This document shows positions 40,935 through 49,601 of a DNA stretch of 64,000 bases, in pieces; the stretch's first letter is position 1; every line of letters starts with the position of its first letter. Where the stretch lies: contig JBMOMX010000029.1 in assembly GCA_049323435.1 (NCBI GenBank), positions 43,900 to 107,899 on the forward strand. Direction: 5' to 3'. The position numbers and the translations under genes were made by a program. Below the pieces are notes generated by a model, which was not told the DNA's origin, did not search any database, and saw only the letters and a list, made by a program, of their open reading frames with translations. Source of the DNA: UBA11222 sp049323435. GTDB taxonomy: Bacteria; Pseudomonadota; Alphaproteobacteria; UBA11222.

Positions 40935-42902
40935 TTATCCGCCGACAGGCTTTCCCCCCGCAGTAATGGCCACAATGGCGGATCGTGGCGGCAGGCCCGC
41001 ATCAAAGTCCGGCCAGCGTGTTGAGGGGGCGTCAAAGCTGGAGCCAGGCTCCTGCCCGGGATGCTGCACCGCCACGAACAATGTGGTATTGTCGGGCGTG
41101 AAGCAGGGGCCGCAAAGTTCCGCACCTCGCGGCGTGGCCAGAAAATGCCGGGTCAGGGCGCGCCCCGGCCCCTCCACGTCACAGGCCCAAAGTCCATCGG
41201 CAATGCCCATATCATTGGCCCCGTCCGTGGCGATCCACAACCGGCCGCGCTGGTCAAAACAGATATTGTCAGGCCGGGTCAGCCAGCCATTACGGCTGGT
41301 TTGGGGGTGATAGCGCGCCCCCGCATCTGGATCCGACGGATCGCCCGCCAGCAGAAATATGTCCCAGCGGAATTCATCCGCCGCATGATCCGGCTTGCTG
41401 GCGCCGTCTTTGGCCCCGCCATCGGGCGGCAGCAGTTCCACGATATGGCCAAAATCATTTTTGGCGCGCGGATTGACGGCGTCGATTTGCTCCTTGCTGC
41501 GTTTATCATTTTTTGTAAGCACCAGATAAACCCGGCCATTATGCGGGTTCGTCTCAATATCTTCCGGCCGGTCCATTTTGGTGGCGCCCAGCAGGTCTGC
41601 GGCGCGCCGGGTTTCGATCAGCACTTCGGCCTGACTGGCAAAACCATTTTCCGCTGTTAAAGGCCCCTGGCCCCAGACCAGCGGCTTCCAGATCAGGCGG
41701 CCATCCGCCTCAAAGCGCGCAACCGACAAGACACCGTCATCCAGCAGGCGCAAATTCGCCTCACGGTCATCCGGGTCGAACTTGCCGGAACTGACAAAGC
41801 GATAGACATATTCAAACCTGTCATCATCGCTGCTGTAAACCACCACGCGCCCATCCGCCGCCATCGCCACGGTTGCGGCCTCATGCTTGAAGCGGCCAAG
41901 CGCGGTGCGTTTTACGGGAACGGACCCGGCGCTATAGGGGTCCAGTTCAACAATCCAGCCGAACCGGTTGGGTTCATTCGGCTCTTTTTCAATATTGAAG
42001 CGGGCGTGAAACCGCCCCCAGTCATAGTGCAGATTGGCGGGCCCGATGCCATAGCGTTCATGATTGCGGCGCTCGGGCGTGACTTCCGGATTGCCTGCAA
42101 AATAGAAATGGAAATTTTCTTCTGCGATGAGAACCGTGCCCCAGGGCGTGACGCCGCCGCTGCAATTATTCAGTGTACCAATCACTTTTACGCCGTCCGG
42201 ATCAGCGGAAGTTTTCAGCCGCGCATGGCCTGCCACGGGCCCGGACAGCCTTATTGGCGTAGACAGCATGCTGAGACGGCGGTTGAAGGGGCTGTCGGGA
42301 ATGGTGCTCCAGACACCGTTCTTCTGCCGGATTTCAACGATGGAATGGCCATGCGCCGCCATTTCGGTCTCGGCCTGTCCGCCGGTCAGCACAGGCCGGC
42401 CTCCGGCCATGGTCTGCGCACTCAAGCCGGTAGCCCCCTCGATTTTCGATTGCAGCGGCGAAACCAGACTAGGAAACATCATGCCGGCATTGGTGAATTC
42501 ATGATTAACGCACAATAATCCATGTGTGGAATTTTTTGAATTGAGCGGCAGCGGCATGAATGCCACAAAATCATTATTGAAACCGAATTGCCGTTCCTGG
42601 CCTGCGGCGGTCTGTGCCATCGGTTCAAAGGCCGGGGCATCTGCATAGACCGGGTCGCCCCAGCGGATCAGGATCTGCTGGCTATGCCCGGCGGCGAGAT
42701 GAAATTTTTCATCCAGCCCATGCGGCAATTCATCAAAACCCAGGCTGGAAGGCGAAGCAACAGATTGCGCCCGCGCCGTTTGCGGGGAAAAGCCGCTTAT
42801 TATGGCGCAAGCCGTGGCGCTCAATGCGCCGCCCAGCACGCTGCGCCGGTTCAGCCTTTGTGTAATCAGCGCGCTCAGTGTGTTTTCGGGATCATCAGAC
42901 AT
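40935..42902 (-). CDS. phoX: PhoX-family alkaline phosphatase (DUF839)
   Basis: 655 aa. A Tat signal is visible (NRRSVLGGALSATACAIISG, cleavage after ARA near 45). The mature protein has the PhoX features CVNHEFT near 131, FGTVLIAEENFH-like block and WIATDGANDMG near 565, NTTLFVAVQHPGQEP near 605. PhoX is a Ca/Fe-dependent periplasmic phosphatase releasing phosphate from organic esters. The Rieske protein gene ends 14 nt upstream, and an MFS gene follows. No pho box was found by eye. Confidence 0.92.
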   Translation of the reverse strand: MSDDPENTLSALITQRLNRRSVLGGALSATACAIISGFSPQTARAQSVASPSSLGFDELPHGLDEKFHLAAGHSQQILIRWGDPVYADAPAFEPMAQTAAGQERQFGFNNDFVAFMPLPLNSKNSTHGLLCVNHEFTNAGMMFPSLVSPLQSKIEGATGLSAQTMAGGRPVLTGGQAETEMAAHGHSIVEIRQKNGVWSTIPDSPFNRRLSMLSTPIRLSGPVAGHARLKTSADPDGVKVIGTLNNCSGGVTPWGTVLIAEENFHFYFAGNPEVTPERRNHERYGIGPANLHYDWGRFHARFNIEKEPNEPNRFGWIVELDPYSAGSVPVKRTALGRFKHEAATVAMAADGRVVVYSSDDDRFEYVYRFVSSGKFDPDDREANLRLLDDGVLSVARFEADGRLIWKPLVWGQGPLTAENGFASQAEVLIETRRAADLLGATKMDRPEDIETNPHNGRVYLVLTKNDKRSKEQIDAVNPRAKNDFGHIVELLPPDGGAKDGASKPDHAADEFRWDIFLLAGDPSDPDAGARYHPQTSRNGWLTRPDNICFDQRGRLWIATDGANDMGIADGLWACDVEGPGRALTRHFLATPRGAELCGPCFTPDNTTLFVAVQHPGQEPGSSFDAPSTRWPDFDAGLPPRSAIVAITAGGKPVGG

Positions 42903-42916
42903 GCCTGGTTATTCCT

Positions 42917-43297
42917 TCAGCCGATGCAGATCATATCTCCATCCAGATGCACCGGCACGGGGATCAGGCGCCGCCCCTTGCATGGCCCCGCTACGCAATA
43001 GCCATCTTCAATGCGGAACAAGGCGCCATGCGTGCCGCACAGCAGATGCGATTTTTCCAGATTAAAAAATCTGTCCGGGATGTAATCCAGCGGCGTATGC
43101 GCATGCGGACAATCATTGACATAGGCGTTCAGCCGGCCATTGCGCCAGACGACGAACATGTCGAAACGCCTGACATCTTCTCCGAATAAAAATCCCTTTG
43201 CCCCATCGCTGGACAGCGCGTCCAGGCGGCATAAAGGCGTGCCAACGGGGGGCGCACCGGCAAGGCGCAGATAAGCGTGATCGGTCATATCAGGCAT
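42917..43297 (-). CDS. Stand-alone Rieske [2Fe-2S] domain protein
   Basis: 126 aa. The two ligand motifs are CPHAH near 62 and CGTHG near 88, with a loop of about 20 residues between. There is no signal peptide or membrane helix, so it is a cytosolic ferredoxin-like or small regulatory Rieske protein. ATGs at 43297 and 43288 are possible. It is the likely first gene of an operon with phoX, an unusual partner, since PhoX is exported through Tat while this protein is not. Confidence 0.9.
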   Translation of the reverse strand: MPDMTDHAYLRLAGAPPVGTPLCRLDALSSDGAKGFLFGEDVRRFDMFVVWRNGRLNAYVNDCPHAHTPLDYIPDRFFNLEKSHLLCGTHGALFRIEDGYCVAGPCKGRRLIPVPVHLDGDMICIG

Positions 43298-43331
43298 TTA
43301 ACAGAACTGTTCCGTATCCAGATGAATGCGG

Positions 43332-44054
43332 TTACCGGGGCTGAAGCTTGCGCTTGGAAGCATACATGGCTTCATCGGCCTTTGCCAGCGCCTGTGCGGG
43401 ATCATCGCCCGGCTCAAAAATATAAGTGCCATAGGATGCGGTTACGCCATATTCGGCGCCATTGGCGTCAAAGCGCTGGGCCCCAATCGCGTCGGCCAGT
43501 TTCTGCGCCTTGATGGCGGCGTCTTCGGCCCGGTTATTGACCAGGATGACGCCGAATTCGTCCCCGCCCAGGCGGCCGACGACATCTGAATCGCGGGTAT
43601 TTGCGACCAGCACCTCGGCTATGCGCTGCAAGACCTGGTCGCCCGCAGCATGGCCAAATTTGTCATTCACCGGCTTGAAACTGTTGAGATCAAAAAACAC
43701 CAGCGCAGCCGGTGTATTGTAGCGGTCTACAAAACTTTTCACCCGGGTCATTTCGCGGATAAAGCCGCGCCGGTTCAATATTGGCGTCAGCGCATCGTTC
43801 TCTGACAGTTTTTCCAAATGCTCGATGCGCTGCTTGGCGTGTTCCAGCTCCTGGCGGAAGCGGTCAACTTCCTGCATCAAGCTCATGATGGCGTCGCGCA
43901 CCTTGGGGGTGAACTCGGCTTCGGGAATGCCCAGAACAGTGGCGGAATCTGCAGGCGCCCGCATGGCCGGGCTCTGCCCGGAACGCAGCTTCCCCGCTGC
44001 CGCTGTTGCGGCCGGCCGGACACCGGCCAAAGGTTTGGAATCAGTGATTTTCAT
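43332..44054 (-). CDS. GGDEF diguanylate cyclase
   Basis: 240 aa. An N-terminal unstructured part (1-45) precedes a coiled coil (about 53-85, QEVDRFRQELEHAKQRIEHLEKLSE), then a GGDEF domain from LTPILNRRGF. The active site is GGDEF near 162, with an RxxD inhibition site (RDSD) five residues before it. Both are intact, so it should make cyclic-di-GMP under product control. No sensor domain is seen; dimerisation is probably through the coiled coil. It is divergent from purE. Confidence 0.94.
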   Translation of the reverse strand: MKITDSKPLAGVRPAATAAAGKLRSGQSPAMRAPADSATVLGIPEAEFTPKVRDAIMSLMQEVDRFRQELEHAKQRIEHLEKLSENDALTPILNRRGFIREMTRVKSFVDRYNTPAALVFFDLNSFKPVNDKFGHAAGDQVLQRIAEVLVANTRDSDVVGRLGGDEFGVILVNNRAEDAAIKAQKLADAIGAQRFDANGAEYGVTASYGTYIFEPGDDPAQALAKADEAMYASKRKLQPR

Positions 44055-44158
44055 GTTGCCGACTCAGCGATTTCGACAGGTTCTGCTACCGTACAAGAAA
44101 TTCTACCGTAAATTCGTTAACGATACGGGTGATTTAATAATTAATCGGGCTATCCGGC

Positions 44159-44186
44159 TTGCACAAGGGACGCCAGCCCGTATAAT
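44159..44186 (+). promoter_or_regulatory. Promoter of purE-purK
   Basis: TTGCAC (44159-44164) and TATAAT (44181-44186) are 16 bp apart. The -10 box is perfect. A start near 44193 leaves a leader of about 20 nt, containing a GCCGC-TTTTTT-GCGGC hairpin (44188-44203) directly in front of the ribosome site. Confidence 0.7.
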
Positions 44187-44211
44187 CGCCGCTTTTTTGC
44201 GGCAGGGATGC

Positions 44212-44715
44212 ATGGCCATGGCCAAGACCATCGCGTTGATCGGAATAATCATGGGCAGCCAGTCCGACTGGCCGGCAATGCGGCATGCGGCAGACACGCT
44301 GAAGTCCCTGAAAGTGCCGTTTGAAGCCAAAATTGTATCCGCCCACCGCACGCCGGAACGGCTGTATGACTATGCCAGGACGGCGCGCAGCCGGGGATTG
44401 CAGATCATTATTGCGGGCGCAGGCGGGGCGGCCCATTTGCCCGGCATGACAGCAGCGCTGACACCGCTGCCGGTGTTTGGCGTGCCGATTGAAAGCAAGG
44501 TCATGAAGGGCCAGGACAGCCTGTTGTCGATCGTGCAGATGCCGCCCGGCATTCCGGTCGGAACATTGGCGATTGGCGAGGCCGGGGCGGTCAATGCCGC
44601 CCTGCTGGCGGCTGCCGTGCTGGCGCTTCATGATCCGGCCTTGGCGAAACGGCTGGATGCGTGGCGGGAGCGCCAGACCCGGGCTGTGGCCCTGAACCCT
44701 TCCGATACAGGCTGA
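44212..44715 (+). CDS. purE: 5-(carboxyamino)imidazole ribonucleotide mutase
   Basis: 167 aa. It moves the carboxyl group of N5-CAIR to CAIR in purine synthesis. IIMGSQSDWPAM near 10-21 is the phosphate loop and IVSAHRTPERL near 45 holds the catalytic His. AGAGGAAHLPGM near 78 is the third signature. The ATG at 44212 has AGGGA five bases upstream; an ATG at 44218 is a close alternative. The stop lies two bases before the purK start, so purE and purK are coupled. Confidence 0.97.
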   Translation: MAMAKTIALIGIIMGSQSDWPAMRHAADTLKSLKVPFEAKIVSAHRTPERLYDYARTARSRGLQIIIAGAGGAAHLPGMTAALTPLPVFGVPIESKVMKGQDSLLSIVQMPPGIPVGTLAIGEAGAVNAALLAAAVLALHDPALAKRLDAWRERQTRAVALNPSDTG

Positions 44716-44717
44716 GC

Positions 44718-45794
44718 GTGGTGTTGCAACCCGGCAGCACGGTTGGCATTCTGGGCGGGGGTCAGCTTGGCCGCATGCTGGCGCTGGCGGCGGCGCGGCT
44801 GGGTCTGAAATCGCATATTTTTTGCCCCCCTGGCGACAATCCCGGCAGCCATGTCTGCGACCGCATCACTTTGGCGGAATATGAGGATTTTGCGGCCTGC
44901 GACGCATTTGCCGCCAGCGTGGATGTGGCAACCTACGAGTTTGAAAATGTGCCTGTGTCCTGTTTGGAGCGGATCGCAGGCCGGGTTGCGGTGCGCCCCG
45001 GCATTGCCGCCTTGCGCATCGCACAGGACCGGCTGAACGAGAAGAATTTTCTGAACGGTCTCGGCATCGCCACCGCACCCTTTGCGGCTGTTGATGACGC
45101 AGCCGGTCTTGACCGGGCCGTGGCGCAGATCGGCCTGCCGGCCATTCTGAAAACCCGGCGCCTGGGATATGACGGACGCGGCCAGAGCCTGCTGCGCGCG
45201 GCTTCGGATGCGGCGGGTGCCAGCGCCGCGACGGGCGGTGCGCCCGCTATTCTGGAAGGTTTTGTGGCGTTTGAACGGGAAATTTCCGTGATCGCGGCGC
45301 GCAGCCAGGATGGGGGGATCGCCTGTTATGATCCGCCGGAAAATCATCACCGTAACGGGATACTGGATATCAGCCGGGTCCCAGCCGCCATCCCGGCGGA
45401 TGTGGCGGCCGCCGCAAAGCATATTACCGCGCGGATACTGACTGCGCTCGACTATATCGGGGTGATCGGCGTAGAACTGTTCGTGCTGAAAGACGGCGCG
45501 CTGGCGGTGAATGAATTTGCGCCGCGCGTGCATAATTCCGGGCACTGGACCCTGGACGCCTGCGCCATCAGCCAGTTCGAACAGCATATTCGCGCCATCT
45601 GCGGCTGGCCGCTGGGCGATCCGTCTCGACATTCAGATGCGGAAATGCGCAATCTGATTGGCGGTGATGTGGGCCAATGGGATATGCTTGCCGCACAGCC
45701 CGGGCTTTGCCTGCATCTTTACGGCAAGGATGCGCCCCGTCCGGGCCGCAAAATGGGACATGTAACGCGGCTGATACCAAAGGGTCATATGTGA
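44718..45794 (+). CDS. purK: 5-(carboxyamino)imidazole ribonucleotide synthase
   Basis: 358 aa ATP-grasp enzyme carboxylating AIR to N5-CAIR with bicarbonate and ATP, the step before PurE. GILGGGQLGRMLA near 9, YEFENVP near 76, KTRRLGYDGRGQ near 146 and NEFAPRVHNSGHW near 268 are the family motifs. A GTG at 44718, two bases after the purE stop, is the best start; the GTG at 44721 and TTG at 44724 are alternatives. Its stop overlaps the next ATG by one base. Confidence 0.96.
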   Translation: MVLQPGSTVGILGGGQLGRMLALAAARLGLKSHIFCPPGDNPGSHVCDRITLAEYEDFAACDAFAASVDVATYEFENVPVSCLERIAGRVAVRPGIAALRIAQDRLNEKNFLNGLGIATAPFAAVDDAAGLDRAVAQIGLPAILKTRRLGYDGRGQSLLRAASDAAGASAATGGAPAILEGFVAFEREISVIAARSQDGGIACYDPPENHHRNGILDISRVPAAIPADVAAAAKHITARILTALDYIGVIGVELFVLKDGALAVNEFAPRVHNSGHWTLDACAISQFEQHIRAICGWPLGDPSRHSDAEMRNLIGGDVGQWDMLAAQPGLCLHLYGKDAPRPGRKMGHVTRLIPKGHM

Positions 45795-46900
45795 TGAAAC
45801 TTCCTGTGAAATTATTTCTGTATGTTCTGGCGGCGGCCGTGCTGGTGCTCGCGCTGGGAAGTGCGGCGCTGTATTTTATCCCTTCGGTGCAGGACCGGGT
45901 GATCGCACGCATGCTGGATCGCAACTTTGCCGTTCAGCATGACAGCCTGGTCTCGGAGGATGCGCTGCGTGTCGCAGTGTGCGGCAGCGGCGCGCCGCTT
46001 GCGGATGCCGATCGCCGTCCGGCCTGCAATCTGGTATTTGCCGCCGGCCGGATTTTCGTCGTGGATGCGGGCGCCGGTTCGTTTGCGCGGGTTGCAAAAT
46101 GGCGTGTGCCGCTTGATCGCATGGAGGCGGTGTTCCTGACGCATTTTCATTCCGATCATATTGCGGATTTGCCCGAAGCGCGTCTGCAAAGCTGGGTCAA
46201 TCAGCGGCCGGCGCCACTGCTGGTTTATGGCGGCCCCGGTGTCGAACGGGTGGTTGCCGGATTTTCCGAAGCCTTTGCATTGGATGATTTTTATCGCATA
46301 GCCCATCATGGGGCGAATTTTCTGAAACCCGATCTTGCTCCCATGCTGGCAATGGAAATCGCCAATGCTGACGGCACGCCGTTAAAGGAGCAGCAGGGCA
46401 AGGTGGTTTATGAAAAAGGCGGTCTGATCGTAACGGCGTTTGCCGTCGATCATGCGCCGGTTGTGCCCGCCTATGGCTATCGCTTTGATTATAAGGGGCG
46501 CTCGGTGGTGTTCTCCGGCGATACGCATAAATCGGCAGGGTTGATTCAGCACGCCAAGGGCGCTGATGTGCTGCTGCATGAGGCGATGGATAAAAGCATT
46601 GTTGCAAAGGCGGGCGCGAGTGCTGCCCGCGCGCAAAGACCGGTGGCCGAAAAAATCATGGCTGACATTCCCGATTATCATGCTTCGCCCCAGGACGCGG
46701 CCGAAAGTGCGCAGCAGGCGGGTGTCGGGCAATTGGTATTGACCCATCTGATTCCGCCCATTCCGGGCCTGTTAGGAAGCCGGATATTTCTGCGCGGTAC
46801 AGATTTGCCCGGACTTGAAACCCGCATCGCCTTTGACGGCATGTTGATCGAATTGCCGGCAAATTCCAAAGCCATCAAATTCGGCGATCTGGGGCGATAA
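45794..46900 (+). CDS. Metallo-beta-lactamase-fold hydrolase with N-terminal membrane helix
   Basis: 368 aa. One hydrophobic helix (residues 5-29) is a membrane anchor or signal. The MBL fold shows HFHSDHIADL near 117, an acidic site DHAPVVPAYGYR and GDT near 240, and LTHLIPP near 315. This is the RNase Z/arylsulfatase-like (AtsA) branch. It overlaps the purK stop by one base, so may be translated with purEK, although a functional link with purine synthesis is not evident. Substrate unknown. Confidence 0.88.
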   Translation: MKLPVKLFLYVLAAAVLVLALGSAALYFIPSVQDRVIARMLDRNFAVQHDSLVSEDALRVAVCGSGAPLADADRRPACNLVFAAGRIFVVDAGAGSFARVAKWRVPLDRMEAVFLTHFHSDHIADLPEARLQSWVNQRPAPLLVYGGPGVERVVAGFSEAFALDDFYRIAHHGANFLKPDLAPMLAMEIANADGTPLKEQQGKVVYEKGGLIVTAFAVDHAPVVPAYGYRFDYKGRSVVFSGDTHKSAGLIQHAKGADVLLHEAMDKSIVAKAGASAARAQRPVAEKIMADIPDYHASPQDAAESAQQAGVGQLVLTHLIPPIPGLLGSRIFLRGTDLPGLETRIAFDGMLIELPANSKAIKFGDLGR

Positions 46901-46918
46901 GTCACGCAGAAGGCCAAG

Positions 46919-47578
46919 TCACGCATAGGGCTTTCCCCAGCGGCCGTCGAAAAACAATTCGCTGACGGGTTTGCGGCTAATCGGGCCGTGCCCCTGGCCG
47001 ACCGGATATCCCAGCGGTATCATGGCGGCGGTTCCCCATTCGGGTGGAATATCCAGCAGGCGTTTTATTTCCGGCTCTTCCGCGCACAGCAGGGTCGTCA
47101 GTACGCAGCCTAATCCTTCGGCCCGGGCGGCAAGCAGCAGGTTTTCCACCGCCGGATAGACAGAGCCGCCACCCACCACCGATACCCGGTCCAGCTTTGC
47201 ATCGGTCACGGCCATCTGGGCGGGGTTGAAACACACCACCACCAGCACTGGCGCCGCGTGCATATTTGCGGCCAGATAATCTCCGGCGGCAATGGTGCGC
47301 ATATGCTTGGCGCGTTCGGCTTCGGGCGCCTTGGCAAAAGCTTTCGCATAATTCAGGGCATAGGGCGCCCAGTGCGCGGTGTAAAGCTCCCCCATATGTT
47401 TTTTTGCCGCCGTATCACGCACCGCGATCATGCGCCAGGGCTGCCGGTTGCCGCCGTTCGGCGCCCAGGTCGCAGCTTCAAATATGCGTCTCAGCACCTC
47501 TTCGGGGATTGGGTCCGGACGCAATTTGCGCACGGCACGCAGGGTACGCATTGCTTCGTAAAGGTTCATGTCTGTCAT
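46919..47578 (-). CDS. Nitroreductase family protein
   Basis: 219 aa flavoprotein. The FMN-binding pattern AMRTLRAVRKLRPDPIPEEVLRRI near 9-32, ATWAPNGGNRQPWRM near 36-50 and the GLGCVLTTLL region near 157 match the nitroreductase/NADH-dehydrogenase-like family. It probably reduces nitro or quinone-like substrates with NAD(P)H. An ATG six bases downstream is an alternative start. Convergent with the MBL gene, with which it shares an 18-bp gap. Confidence 0.9.
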   Translation of the reverse strand: MTDMNLYEAMRTLRAVRKLRPDPIPEEVLRRIFEAATWAPNGGNRQPWRMIAVRDTAAKKHMGELYTAHWAPYALNYAKAFAKAPEAERAKHMRTIAAGDYLAANMHAAPVLVVVCFNPAQMAVTDAKLDRVSVVGGGSVYPAVENLLLAARAEGLGCVLTTLLCAEEPEIKRLLDIPPEWGTAAMIPLGYPVGQGHGPISRKPVSELFFDGRWGKPYA

Positions 47579-47751
47579 GGCGCTATCTCCTGCCCCGGGT
47601 TTGCACTGCCGGCCGGATGGCCAGCAAGTGTCTGCACTTTAATTGTCGTTAAGAAATAGTTAACCTGATTGGCGCATATTTGGCTCATATAATAAAATCT
47701 GGCTATGTCCAGGTAAGTAATTTTCTTCGGGGGGAGGGACGAGAACGAGCG

Positions 47752-47985
47752 GGCGATCTGACCAAGGTGATGGAGCCTTTTGGTCAGGTGGCCAATAGCC
47801 TGACCCGGGCGCATGAAGGCACCGGGCTTGGATTGCCTTTAGCCAGGCTGCTGACGGAACGCCATGAGGGCACGATGTCACTCCTTAGTATACCGGGAAA
47901 GGGCACCACCGTGACCATCCTGCTTCCACCGAGCCGTATAGTGGAAATGTTGCCGGTGCCTGAATTCAAGGCAGCCCAGTATTAA
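47752..47985 (+). pseudogene. Remnant of a PleC/DivJ-like histidine kinase (ATPase domain end)
   Basis: The frame reads DLTKVMEPFGQVANSLTRAHEGTGLGLPLARLLTERHEGTMSLL... (outlined in two pieces): F-box MEPFGQV, then the G2 box GTGLGLPLA, then PGKGTTVTILLPPSR. This is the last 75 residues of a HATPase domain. No HisKA, N-box or G1 region is found upstream, where the reading frame has no homology for at least 70 bp and then stops. It is best read as a decayed gene fragment; a start at 47680 would give 101 aa. Confidence 0.7.
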
Positions 47986-48156
47986 CGCCGCTTGTGTTGC
48001 GCTTTTGCTGCATTTGCGGGAAATCGCTGTGAAACAGGCGCTATTTGTCAACAATTACTGGCAATTCAAGACATACAGGTTATTCTGCCGTATGATTTTA
48101 ACTTGCGGCCAGTGCGTGTAATGTGCGGTTGGCCAAGATGAACAGCGGAGATCCTG

Positions 48157-49215
48157 ATGAAAAAGCATATTCTGGCACTTGCGGCGATAGGGCTTGGTGT
48201 GGCCGCGTCTGCTGCGCCTGTTCTCGCAGCCCCCAAGGGGCCGTTTGTCGGCATCATGGGCGGGGTAAATTTCTCCGATGATCAGGACATTAGCGGTGTT
48301 GGCGCGGGCATCAATCGCTCCGTGGATACGGATACAGGCTGGGCGGTAATACCGTCCATTGGCTATCGCTATGGCAATGGCCTGCGCACCGAGTTTGAAC
48401 TGGGCTACCGCACCAATGATGTTGACAGCGTGTCCGGCACGGCCACCGGCTCCGGCGATATTTCGGCCAAAAGCGCGATGTTGAACCTGTTATACGATGT
48501 GGATACCGGCAGCCGCCTGATGCCTTATATCGGCGCGGGTATCGGCTACGCCCAGGTGGAATATGATGTGCGCCCGGTCGGCGTTGGCCTTAACCGGGTT
48601 GATGACGACGATAATGTCTTTGCCTATCAGGGCATTGCCGGTCTTTCCTACTGGGTGAGCGAGGCCGTCGAAGTGGCCGCCGAATACCGTTATTTCGCCA
48701 CCCAGGATCCGGATTTCCGCACCAGCGCCGGCGTCCCTGTCGAGGGTGAATATGACAGCCACGCAGCGTTAATTGGTTTGCGCTTTAATTTTGGCGCTCC
48801 CAAGGCCCCGGCGGTTCAGCCGGTTGCGGCGGCCGCCCCTGAACCCGCCCCGGCGGCCCCGGCCCCGGCGGAACCTGCCGCATTGCCGCGTGCCTTCCTG
48901 GTATTCTTCGATTGGGACCGTTCCGACATTACCGCAGAAGCCGATTCCATTCTGAATGACGCCGCCGCCTATGCCAAAACCACGGGCGCGGTGCGGATCG
49001 CCGCCACAGGCCATGCCGACCGTTCGGGATCGGACGCCTATAATCAGGCGCTGTCGATGCGCCGCGCACAGTCGGTCAAGGCCCGTCTGCTGGCGCTGGG
49101 GGTTCCGGAGAGCGAAATTGTCATCGACGCCAAGGGCGAGCGTGAACCGCTGGTGCCGACAGAAGATGGTGTGCGTGAACCGCAAAACCGCCGCGTCGAG
49201 ATCGCGCTGCAATAA
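48157..49215 (+). CDS. OmpA-family outer membrane protein
   Basis: 352 aa. Signal peptide residues 1-24 (cleavage after VLA). An eight-stranded OmpA-like barrel spans about 25-208, with alternating strands such as YRYGNGLRTEFELGY. A Pro/Ala-rich linker (about 212-242) joins a peptidoglycan-binding OmpA_C domain (FDWDRSDITAEADSIL near 250 and GHADRSGSDAYNQALSMRRAQSVK near 287, with the Asp and Arg that bind diaminopimelate). The ATG at 48157 has GGAG upstream. It has its own terminator. It is an abundant structural tether of outer membrane to cell wall. Confidence 0.95.
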   Translation: MKKHILALAAIGLGVAASAAPVLAAPKGPFVGIMGGVNFSDDQDISGVGAGINRSVDTDTGWAVIPSIGYRYGNGLRTEFELGYRTNDVDSVSGTATGSGDISAKSAMLNLLYDVDTGSRLMPYIGAGIGYAQVEYDVRPVGVGLNRVDDDDNVFAYQGIAGLSYWVSEAVEVAAEYRYFATQDPDFRTSAGVPVEGEYDSHAALIGLRFNFGAPKAPAVQPVAAAAPEPAPAAPAPAEPAALPRAFLVFFDWDRSDITAEADSILNDAAAYAKTTGAVRIAATGHADRSGSDAYNQALSMRRAQSVKARLLALGVPESEIVIDAKGEREPLVPTEDGVREPQNRRVEIALQ

Positions 49216-49230
49216 ACCCTGTTTTTCAGA

Positions 49231-49268
49231 AAGCAGCATCCGTTTTTCGCGGATGCTGCTTTTTTTTG
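49231..49268 (+). terminator. Terminator after the OmpA-family gene
   Basis: AGCAGCATCCG/CGGATGCTGCT, eleven-base stem with a seven-base loop, followed by eight T residues. It starts 16 nt after the stop codon. Confidence 0.93.
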
Positions 49269-49270
49269 TG

Positions 49271-49349
49271 CGCTAGATCGTTTTGTGATCAAGTTGATCC
49301 AACCGGCATGATTTGTCATCGCTGTAGAAGTCAGATAATTCGCTGACAA
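49271..49349 (-). repeat. Dispersed intergenic repeat B, copy 1
   Basis: On the minus strand this 80-bp sequence aligns by eye with 54044-54117 on the plus strand: TGTCAGCGAATTA, then CTACAGC/TTACAGC and AATGACA-like steps, then TTGATCACAAAACGATCTAG against CTGATCACAAATCGCGCTAA. Related GATC-AAAA-GGTCTA sequences lie at 18974 and 24004. Confidence 0.65.
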
Positions 49350-49390
49350 GAAACCTGGGTTAAGTGAAGGTTCGAAGACTAAAAAAGAGT

Positions 49391-49500
49391 GTCACCCCGG
49401 ATTTATTCCGGGGTCCATAGCCACAAGGAAAAACCTGAGTTTGGGGTCCTGGACCCCGCACCAAGTGCGGGGTGACACCAAGGTTAGGCGATTCAGTCAG
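49391..49500 (+). repeat. Dispersed palindromic intergenic element, copy 2
   Basis: About 110 bp, nearly identical to copy 1 (24049-24159) including the GGTTAGGCGATTCAGTCAG tail. Arms are GTCACCCCGGATTTATTCC and the inverted GGGGTGAC end. Confidence 0.8.
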
Positions 49501-49526
49501 ATCAAAAAATGGTCAAAATTATTAGA

Positions 49527-49589
49527 TCGACCCTATTCGGATCAGATGGAATCGGCTCTGGCGATTCCATCTGATCCGAATAGGGTCGA
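49527..49589 (+). repeat. Perfect 28-bp-arm palindrome
   Basis: Left arm 49527-49554 (TCGACCCTATTCGGATCAGA...) and right arm 49562-49589 are exact reverse complements over 28 bp, with a 7-base loop (GCTCTGG). It ends 12 bp before the stop of the SMP-30 gene on the minus strand. It could terminate that gene or be a mobile-element-derived hairpin. No T-run follows on the minus strand. Confidence 0.9.
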
Positions 49590-49601
49590 AATCATTCTGA
49601 C

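Noticed and set aside
47575..47814. 79-codon minus-strand frame before the nitroreductase gene
   Set aside because: Start and frame have no ribosome site or domain, and it runs antisense to the kinase remnant.
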